Origin: Farysia itapuensis
Lineage: Eukaryota; Basidiomycota; Ustilaginomycetes; Ustilaginales; Ustilaginaceae
DNA: 64,000 nt
NCBI GenBank assembly: GCA_023212645.1
Contig: JALBYC010000004.1
Span: forward strand, 1 to 64,000
Reading direction: 5' to 3'
Shown: positions 39,933 to 47,900 of the stretch, one piece after another
Numbering within the stretch: the first letter of the stretch is position 1
Layout: every line of letters begins with the position of its first letter
Position numbers and translations under genes: made by a program
Notes under the pieces: generated by a model
Seen by the model: only the letters and a program-made list of their open reading frames with translations
What the model was told of the DNA's origin: nothing
The model's database searches: none

Positions 39933-41933
39933 TTATTTCCTGGCTTTGCTGCTCCTGTTGGCTCTGCCGCCGGTGTTGGCTTTGCGGTCGGTCTTGGCTT
40001 TGCCGCCGGTGTTGGCTTTGATGCTGGCTTGTTTGGGGCTACGCGAGGCGAGCGGATTGGGTTTGACAGGGGTTTTTTTGCGTGCGGAGGCTCGCTTGTC
40101 CATGAGCTTGTGTTTGCGCGCAAGTACGGCGCGTCTGTGCTCCAACTTCTTCGTCTGCGTGCGACTCTCGGTGTTGTAGTCCGTAGTGGTGGTGGTGGTG
40201 CCGAGGTATGCTTTGGAGTGTGGATCGTTGGCGTCGGTGAATTCTTGCCTGTGCGCAGCAGCCTGTGCAGGGTCATCGCTCGGCACGATCCCGTTCAGGA
40301 AATCGCCAACACGCCGACGCACTACGTCTGGATCGGTCGTGTTCAGATCGAGTTCCGTGTTGGGGTCTACTTTTCCCAAGCGCCAGTGTTGGAGCAGGAA
40401 CTGGGCCGCGAGATCGAGGTCTCGAATGTTGCCCTTTTTCAGCGATCCGGGCGCTTTTGCCGCCAAATGCCAGAGGAGCTCCACCACCGAGTTAGTACGG
40501 CCCTGTGATGCCACTGTGTCTTGCAGGTAGTCGACCGGCAGCGGCAGGTTTTGTGCGTATTTCACCAGAGCGCCTTTCCCGGATGCGTCCGCTCTTGGTG
40601 CGGGAAAGGGGCGTTGGTTGAGGCGATACAACAGGTAGTCTGCCAAAAGCTGGAGATCAAACAGCGAGTCTTTGATGCCTGCCGTGATGGCAAGCTTGAT
40701 CCCTCGTTCCGCGCCAAACGTACCGTGTCCGAGGAAGGGAACCATCACGCCAGGCGTATCATAGACATAGATTGGCGGACCCTTCGGCTTTTGCTTCTTC
40801 TGCGACTCTGTCCCGGTCGCTATCAACGTTCCATCTTCGTCCGTTGAAGAGCTTAGCTCGAATGAGTCTTGCGTGGAGGCTTCTGGTTTTGCAGCAGCTT
40901 CCTGAAGTCTCTCGCGAAACGATGTAGAACGTCTTCCAGAGCCTCTACCGGGCACCATAACTTTCTCTGGACCTTCTCTGCTGATTCTGACTGTGCCTGT
41001 GAGCTTGCGTGTGTGGCCGGGGTGAGGAGCAGTACTCGCTGCTTTGCCTTTGCCCGTCCCGACTCGACGCAAGCCGTTGAGCAAGCTACTCTTGCCCACA
41101 TTGGGCATACCGAGGATGAGCAGCCGCACGCCCTCGTCCGGTGTTGGCGTATGGCGAAACGCCCCCGACAGCCCCTTTTTCGCCCGCTTCTCTGCAAATT
41201 CACTCAACACTTTCGGTGGCTTTGAGATGGACGAGTCGGCGGCAATCTTGCGTGCCTGTTTCTGCACCCATTGGATGACTTTCTTCACGTCAGCGTCAAC
41301 ACGTGTGTCGACAAAGAGGATGGTCTGATAAGGATCCTTCTTGGCCATTGCTTCGAGGATAGGTGCTTCGAGTGCCGGATCGATCAGATCGCGTTTCAGG
41401 TAGACTATTAAACGACGACTTCGCCATGTCGAGATTTCGGCAGCTGCAGATTTGGCCGCCAACGCATGGCCTGACACAGCAGTAGCTTCCGAGTCCGTAG
41501 TTGGTTGCTCGTGATGCTCTTCCAGACCGTCGTTGGCAGTCGGTGCTTTGCGCAAGATGCTTTCAAAGACGGGGTTGATGGAGGTGAGCGGTAAACGAGC
41601 GTCTCTGGCTTCGATGACCAATGGTGGAGGGTAGCGCGCAAGGAGGTAGGGCATGGAGCGAATCGCCCTTGCCATATGTCCCGCGAACCATGATGGTGTC
41701 GTCGAGGGCAGCGCGAACGACTCGCGAGGCACAAAACCTGGGTCCTCGGTCTGCACGACTGGCTCTAGCTCTTCGACGCGAGAGGCAGGAAGCTGACTTG
41801 TCTCATTCGGTGCGTGACCAGACTCGCTGTTCCGCACAGGCGTGGAATGATACAAAGCAGATGAAGAAGGCAGCCAATGTCTTTGCTTCAATGGTGGATG
41901 TATCCAAGCTCTCCATTGGAGCGTTCGTAGCAT
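39933..41933 (-). CDS. MTG1: Mitochondrial ribosome-associated GTPase Mtg1 (circularly permuted)
   Basis: YlqF/RbgA-type GTPase for large mitoribosomal subunit assembly at the inner membrane. The import sequence (MLRTLQWRAWIHPPLKQRHW) is followed by WFAGHMARAI, the family hallmark, and VIEARDARLPLTS. G motifs come in permuted order: G4 position YLKRDLIDP (the Asn/Thr of NKxD is Leu here), G1 GMPNVGKSS, G3 YDTPGVM. An insertion of about 60 residues (Arg/Ser-rich and acidic) sits between G1 and G3. The protein has 666 residues against 300-370 in most relatives; the extra length is this insertion plus a basic, repetitive C-terminal tail (39940-40100) rich in KANTGG/RAN units. Its stop is 118 bp from that of fumarase. 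Confidence 0.9.
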   Translation of the reverse strand: MLRTLQWRAWIHPPLKQRHWLPSSSALYHSTPVRNSESGHAPNETSQLPASRVEELEPVVQTEDPGFVPRESFALPSTTPSWFAGHMARAIRSMPYLLARYPPPLVIEARDARLPLTSINPVFESILRKAPTANDGLEEHHEQPTTDSEATAVSGHALAAKSAAAEISTWRSRRLIVYLKRDLIDPALEAPILEAMAKKDPYQTILFVDTRVDADVKKVIQWVQKQARKIAADSSISKPPKVLSEFAEKRAKKGLSGAFRHTPTPDEGVRLLILGMPNVGKSSLLNGLRRVGTGKGKAASTAPHPGHTRKLTGTVRISREGPEKVMVPGRGSGRRSTSFRERLQEAAAKPEASTQDSFELSSSTDEDGTLIATGTESQKKQKPKGPPIYVYDTPGVMVPFLGHGTFGAERGIKLAITAGIKDSLFDLQLLADYLLYRLNQRPFPAPRADASGKGALVKYAQNLPLPVDYLQDTVASQGRTNSVVELLWHLAAKAPGSLKKGNIRDLDLAAQFLLQHWRLGKVDPNTELDLNTTDPDVVRRRVGDFLNGIVPSDDPAQAAAHRQEFTDANDPHSKAYLGTTTTTTDYNTESRTQTKKLEHRRAVLARKHKLMDKRASARKKTPVKPNPLASRSPKQASIKANTGGKAKTDRKANTGGRANRSSKARK

Positions 41934-42131
41934 CGCCCTGGCTGTCTACCTTTTGAGGACAGCTGACTGGTGGGCAAGTCTGTTCTTCCATTTCAGGGTC
42001 TTTTCTTTTTCTTTCTCACGCCTCTTTTTTCTCCCTTTACTCAGCCGAAACCCGGATTTTACGATGTGTACGCAGATGCGGTGAAACGTTTCTTCTATTA
42101 AGGGAGCATTGGATGTAGAGGAGGGGGCAAG

Positions 42132-44057
42132 TTATAGTTTGGAGCCTTCCTTTTGCTGGAGACGGAGGTGCAAGTCGCGCAATTCGACGGCAGACTCGTT
42201 GATGTAGTGCCTCAAGTCCGACGAACCGAGCTTGAGCGAGGTGAGGGTAAACGTGAGTGAGTTTTCCTTGATCGCGTACGCACATCCGAAGCCTTCAGGG
42301 TGAACTTCGCCAAAGCCCCAGCAGTCGAAAACCTCGGAAGAAATTTGCGAGGTGGACAGCTTCCATGCAGACGAGGTGCCAAAGGCGGAATCCTCGTACA
42401 GCGCAGGTACCTTTTCGCCGTCCTTGAGCAGTTTCTTGAGACCAAAGAGGTGTCGATCGACGCCCTGGCCGTCGGCACAGGAGCTCGCATAGGCAAGATG
42501 CTGCTTGACTGCCGCCTGGAACTTTTCGTAGCGTTCCGCATCGCTAGCGCTCTGCGACTCCATGGCTTCAGTAAACGCTTTCGACTCGACACTGGCCGAT
42601 CGAATGGTCTCGGTTCGACCCCACTTGAATTTTCGAGTCTGTGCTGATTCGTACGTCGCACACGGCTTGCCGTACATCTTGTAGTAGGCAAGTTGGATCA
42701 CCATCTGAACCCATGCATCCGGTGAACACTTGAATTTCTTGATAGCACCTTTGCCGTAGCCCTGGAAATCGAGCACGGACAGGTCGTGTTTGCCCATGAG
42801 CTGATCAAAGTCCTTGACGCTTTCCTGCACCTTGGACTTGACCGTCTCGTCCGCCTGAAATCCAATGATCTGCGGGACGGGCAGGTCGGTGCGGTTGGAA
42901 GAGCCGAGATCAATCTTGCCAGCCGCGAGTGCTTGGAGTGCAAAGTCGTTGAGTCGAAGCGTAGGAGTGCCGTCCATCATCGAGTGCTCGCCCATGAAGC
43001 CGGACTTGCCGTTGGACGAGGTGATGAGCTGCTGCTTGTCGTAGAAGCGGTTCTTGCCATCTCCGCACCAAAGCTGCCAGGCGAACGTCTCAATGTTGCG
43101 AGGCGTGGTCTCGTCCAGGCAGACGACAATGATGGAGCTCTCCACTCGCTCCAGCGCCTTCTGGTTGGCAGAGTTGGCGACGAGGGCCTTACGCGATTCG
43201 GTCCACTTGTCACGGTTGTTCGAGGTAAGCGCACCCACGGGCACAGGGTTGGGTTTGCTGCTCTTGGAGTCAGCCAGGATTTTTGCCAACTGGCTCTCGA
43301 TCTCGGCCTCGCTCAGCTCTTCGCCGTTGTGTACAACGTCAAACTCGTAAAAGTGTCCATTTCGCAGAACGACAATGTGGTTGTTCGCCTGCCAGTCGTA
43401 CTTGACAGCCGTGTCAGCTGGAGACTCGGGTACGCGGGACGAATTAAACATCCACTTGTACGAGCGCATGCAGAGCGGGCCGGCTTTGCCCTTTTCGGGA
43501 GCCAGCTCTGCCGTTTCAGTGAGTCGGCGGAAAGCAAGCATGGCTTTGAGCAGACCGGCGGCTCGCTTGGAACCTGTCTTGCGCGATCGGTCATCCCTGT
43601 GAGCGTAAAAATAGCTAACGTAGGGAACGACTGGGTCGCGGTAGGCCATGTAGGCGGCTTCATTCCACCACTCGCTCAGCCAGCTTTCGCGACCCTCCTT
43701 GCTGGCACGGTCTTCCAGTCGCTGCTGCAGTTTCTTAAAGAGCTCAGCGTCAGCGCCCGACATGGCTGATTTGACAGCTTCTTCTGTTTTGGCTTGAGCA
43801 TCGGCCGACAAGAGTGGCAGGGTTGTCCTGAGATACTTGGGCAGTGTCTGTTCGAGCTTGGGCACAGGGAGATGCGGCATGGAACTCTGTCCCTCGTACA
43901 TGGGACCGTTGCCAATACCGCCCTCCTTTGTCGACGAAGAAGCGTACCTGGACGTCATGGTCGCGGAAGCAGATAGGGAAGACTTGGAAGAGTAGATGGA
44001 TGCTGCTACGAGTTTGGATGCAGATTGACGGGTCGAAGCTCGACCGAGTAGGATCAT
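42132..44057 (-). CDS. CAT2: Carnitine O-acetyltransferase, mitochondrial and peroxisomal
   Basis: Shuttles acetyl groups between CoA and carnitine, linking peroxisomal or cytosolic acetyl-CoA to mitochondria. The start MILLGRASTRQSASK (44057) opens a Ser/Arg-rich presequence. A second ATG at 43958 (MTSRYASSSTKEG) in good context would give a form without it. The protein ends in EGSKL, a canonical PTS1. One gene can thus serve both organelles, as with yeast CAT2. Motifs: LPVPKLEQTLPKYL, AYMAYRDPVVPYVSYF, the catalytic His in GEHSMMDGTP (about residue 358), and the carnitine/CoA region GKGAIKKFKCSPDAWVQM. Length is 641 residues. The frame upstream of 44057 is open but consists of homopolymer-derived Pro/Phe runs and is read as leader. 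Confidence 0.94.
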   Translation of the reverse strand: MILLGRASTRQSASKLVAASIYSSKSSLSASATMTSRYASSSTKEGGIGNGPMYEGQSSMPHLPVPKLEQTLPKYLRTTLPLLSADAQAKTEEAVKSAMSGADAELFKKLQQRLEDRASKEGRESWLSEWWNEAAYMAYRDPVVPYVSYFYAHRDDRSRKTGSKRAAGLLKAMLAFRRLTETAELAPEKGKAGPLCMRSYKWMFNSSRVPESPADTAVKYDWQANNHIVVLRNGHFYEFDVVHNGEELSEAEIESQLAKILADSKSSKPNPVPVGALTSNNRDKWTESRKALVANSANQKALERVESSIIVVCLDETTPRNIETFAWQLWCGDGKNRFYDKQQLITSSNGKSGFMGEHSMMDGTPTLRLNDFALQALAAGKIDLGSSNRTDLPVPQIIGFQADETVKSKVQESVKDFDQLMGKHDLSVLDFQGYGKGAIKKFKCSPDAWVQMVIQLAYYKMYGKPCATYESAQTRKFKWGRTETIRSASVESKAFTEAMESQSASDAERYEKFQAAVKQHLAYASSCADGQGVDRHLFGLKKLLKDGEKVPALYEDSAFGTSSAWKLSTSQISSEVFDCWGFGEVHPEGFGCAYAIKENSLTFTLTSLKLGSSDLRHYINESAVELRDLHLRLQQKEGSKL

Positions 44058-44917
44058 GGGGCCACGAAAGCAGAGCAGAGATAAGGAAGAAGGGGAAGAA
44101 GCGGGGAGGGAAAAGAAAAAGAACAGCGGGGGGGCCAGAGGGGGGGGGGGGCACTGGATTCGGAGCAACCGGCTGAAGAAACCGGGAAGGACTCACACTG
44201 ACGGACGAGCAAATTCCAGCTTCCAGAGCGATGAACGATGACGATCTCGACGGGCAAAGCTGCACCAGCAACAAACACCGGCTCACACACACTTTCCACG
44301 CCGGTTCCCGTATGAAATCCGACTCGTGCGAGAAAACCGAGCGACGCTGTCAGATTGCAATCGAAGCACGCGCGCACGCGAAACACGCTGAAGGACTCAG
44401 GCGTGTGCATCACTGAACAAAGAAAGGATCAAAGGAGACTCAGACACTCCATGCTACGTCCGGCACGGCGTTTGTCACTGGGCGTGCATGACAATGATGA
44501 GCACCACGTGGGTTTGTGGCTAGGCCAATGAGATCGCCATGACTAGTTCGGCTTGCGCTGACCAGAGGGGCGCAATCACTCATTAGGGGGCAGAGTCACA
44601 GAGTGGTGGTTGGCAGTCAAACGCGCGTTGGCAGCGTTCGAATTTGCAAAAATTGTAATTCTGTCTCGGTGTTGGGTGTGTTGGCAATACAATTCTAGCG
44701 GCACAGTGTGCATTTCAAATTCTCTGCTTTTGAGTTGGAAGGCTGACTTGACCTGCTTCACACCGCGTGTGTCACTTGTCTCGCTCGTCTTTCTCTCTCT
44801 CTCTTTCTCTTCGCAACACCACCATCGCCTTGTCTACCCTTCAACCTTGGCATGCCATTGGCTCATCTCTGAGGCGCGCATCTTTTGCTCTACTACTCAC
44901 GCTAGGGCTGGCCCAGC
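44058..44917. other. Divergent promoter between CAT2 and the NRPS-like gene
   Basis: 860 bp between the starts. It holds the poly-G tracts at 44128-44151 close to CAT2 and a T/C-rich leader (44796-44850, TCTCTCTCTC) before the NRPS-like gene. No coding frame is supported. Confidence 0.45.
44128..44151. repeat. Poly-G tracts (G7 and G12) in the CAT2 leader
   Basis: Runs of 7 and 12 G on the plus strand are separated by CCAGA, with further G runs nearby (44102-44110). They lie 70-95 bp upstream of the CAT2 start; in the CAT2 mRNA they would be C runs. Such runs can form G-quadruplexes on the template strand and are prone to sequencing error. Confidence 0.8.
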
Positions 44918-47900
44918 ATGAGCGCAGACTTTCCTCTAGGCTTTCTCTACAGTCTTCCGCCCCGTCCCAAGACGCGGTCGCTGGGAGACCATATCGCAGA
45001 AAATGTCACCGACAATGGCAGGGTCACCACCCTCCTCGACTGTTTCCCGTCCACGTCTAATCCAGCTCTCTGGTCTCCCGATCTCGCAAGACCGCCGCTC
45101 GAGCATCGTCACATCAAGCAGTTCGCTTGCAACTTTATCATGCCATGTTCTCGTGGCAAGACTGCTCTTGGTCCCAACGATCGTGTCATGATGGCGCTTC
45201 CCACCGGTCCCGAAAATGCCCTCGCTTTGCTCTCTGTTGCAGCCTACCATACCTGTGCTCCTGTCAATGCCAGTTGCACTGCTGGTGAACTTCGCGACGA
45301 CGCCCTTCGTCTACGCGCAAAGGCGGTTGTCACCACACGCGACGCAGTCGATCGACTCGGTCTCAACACACTCTATCACGAAGACGGCATGGAAATCATC
45401 TTTGTCGAGCCGCGCTCATCTGGCCCTGCAGGCTTATTTGACATGTCTCTGCTCGGCGAGAATGGCGTTGCTTCCACCGCAGGTCGAAAGCCCTCCCAAC
45501 CACACGGCCTTGAGCACCAAAGTCTGGTCCTTCATACCTCGGGAACGTCTGGCAAGAAAAAAGTCGTCCCTTACTCTTTGCGTCATCTCATTGTCGGAAC
45601 GTGTTGTGTTCTCTACTCCTGGGATCTTCGTCCTGACAGTGTCAACATGAACATGATGCCTCTTTTCCACGTCGGTGGTATCGTTCGAAACTTGTGGGCG
45701 CCCGTTTTCTCCGCCGGTAGCGCCATCATGTGTGCTGGTTTCGATGCCAATGCCTGGTGGCCTTTGGCCAAACAACTCGGAGCTACGTGGTACTATGCTG
45801 CGCCAACCATGCACCACGCCATCTTGGCCTCCAAACCTGAAGGCGTTGACGCTTCCAAGGAGACCAGCATCAAGATGATTGCAAACGCTGCTGGTGGTCT
45901 ACTCCCATCTCTCGCCATTCAGCTCAAAGAAACTTTTGCTGGATGCGCGGTGCTGCCTTCGTACGGAATGACGGAATGCATGCCCATCGCTTCGCCGCCT
46001 ACCAACTATCAGCTTGATCGTCCCGGTTGCTCAGGCATTGCTTGCGGTCCCGATCTTTCTATCCGAGATCCCTTTGACAAAGAGCGAGAGCTTCCTGTCG
46101 GTCAGACTGGTGCTGTCTCTGTTCGAGGGTTGCCTACTTTTTCGGGCTACGAGACATCAGCAGATCCATTCGAGCCACTCGACACTTCTTCTTTCTCCAG
46201 CGAGGGATGGTTCGACTCGGGTGACATGGGTCACATGGACGCCGATGGCTACCTTTTCATCACCGGTCGATCCAAGGAGATCATCAACAAGGGTGGTGAA
46301 GTTGTATCGCCTTTTGAAGTCGAGGAAGCCATCACACAAGCATGCAAAGACCGTGTCAAACAATGTCTCGCCTTCTCCATCGAACACACTGTTCTCCAAG
46401 AAACAATCGGTATCGTCATTGTCCCCGTCCCCAACCAACCGCGTGTTGGCCTTGCTGAATTGCACAACATGCTTCGCTCTCATCTGCATCCGTCCAAATG
46501 GCCATTTGCTGCTGTCTACATGGACGATCTACCCAAAAATCAAGCTGGTAAGCCGCTTCGAATCAAGCTTGGCACTCGTCTTAACATTGGCCCATTGTCA
46601 GACGACGTACCACCGCTGCAGCGTCATTTCGAGGCCAAGGCTCCCGGCAAAGAAGTGCCCTTGTCCGAGCCCATCCCATGCAACCTGGTCAGCGTTGATG
46701 TACGCGCAGTCGAACGTGCTTGTTACCGTATCCCTGGCATCATCGAAGCTGCTGTTCGTCAACGCAAAGACGGTTCTCCTGAAGCCTTTATCCAGGTCGA
46801 GGAGGACGCTGACTACGATGCTGCAGACATTGACCGCGCACTAGCCCAGGTCTTGCACGGATATGTAGTGCCCAACCCTCTGCATGTCTTCAGACAGCCT
46901 CTGGCCAAAATCAACGGTCAGATCGACTATGAGACCATGGAAGACGAAGTGCGTCGTCAGAACGCCGCCACCATGTCGCGCACCGCGCTCATCGTCAGAG
47001 ACATTATCGCCCGTCTCTTGGATACCGAGGCAGGAACCATCACTGCAGAGTCCGACTTCTTCCTTCTCGGTGGCAACAGTCTTTTGCTCGGACGTCTCGT
47101 TCACCTCATCCGCAAAGAGACTGGTGTCTCGCTCGAAGTGTCCACCCTCTTCATCAACTCTACCGTGGCCGGCATTGCGGGCTTGGTAGAGGACGAACAA
47201 GGTGATGACGAAGATGACGAGGACGAGATCTATGACGGCTATGACGATAAAGGTGCGCTCGGAGCAAGCTACGCAGCCCACCGATACGACGATGACGAAG
47301 ACGCTGCTGCACAGAGCCATGGCTACAAGGGTCGAGATCAAACACATCCCTGGGTCATGTTCATTCAGATCATTCCTTTCCTCTTCTTTTACCCGTTCAA
47401 GGCCGCTTGGACCTGGACAGTGATCTTGCACGGTCTCGCATTTTCGGCTTACTATATCCAAGACGTGTTCTGGGAGAGAGTCGGCGCTTTGCTTGCCTCT
47501 ATCTTGGTTGCCAGGCTCACCAGTCGAATCATCTGCCCCGTTGTTGCTATCGCGTTCAAGTGGCTCGTCATTGGGCGGTACCGCCCTGGTCGATACCCGA
47601 TGTGGTGCAACTACCACCTGCGTTGGTGGATCGTCAACCAATCCCTCAAAACTGCCGGTAAAGGTCTTTTCGCCATGACTCCTGGTCTACAGAAAGTCTA
47701 CTACCGCCTGCTAGGCATGTCGATCGGTTCAGATGTCAGGATTGAGCAGTTTGCCAAGATTGCCGAACATGACCTGATCACCATCCATGACGGTGCTCGA
47801 ATTGACAAGTGTCTTTTGCGAGCATTCTGCGTCGAGCGCGACGGTTATTTCCGCTTGGAGCCCATCATCGTTGGTCGAGACTGTGTCATCAACACCTTCA

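Noticed and set aside
42786..43769. Plus-strand open frame of 327 codons opposite carnitine acetyltransferase
   Set aside because: Fully antisense to a conserved enzyme, with no motif of its own; produced by codon bias.
46841..47641. Minus-strand open frame of 266 codons within the NRPS-like gene
   Set aside because: Antisense shadow over the carrier domain and acidic linker; no start context or domain.
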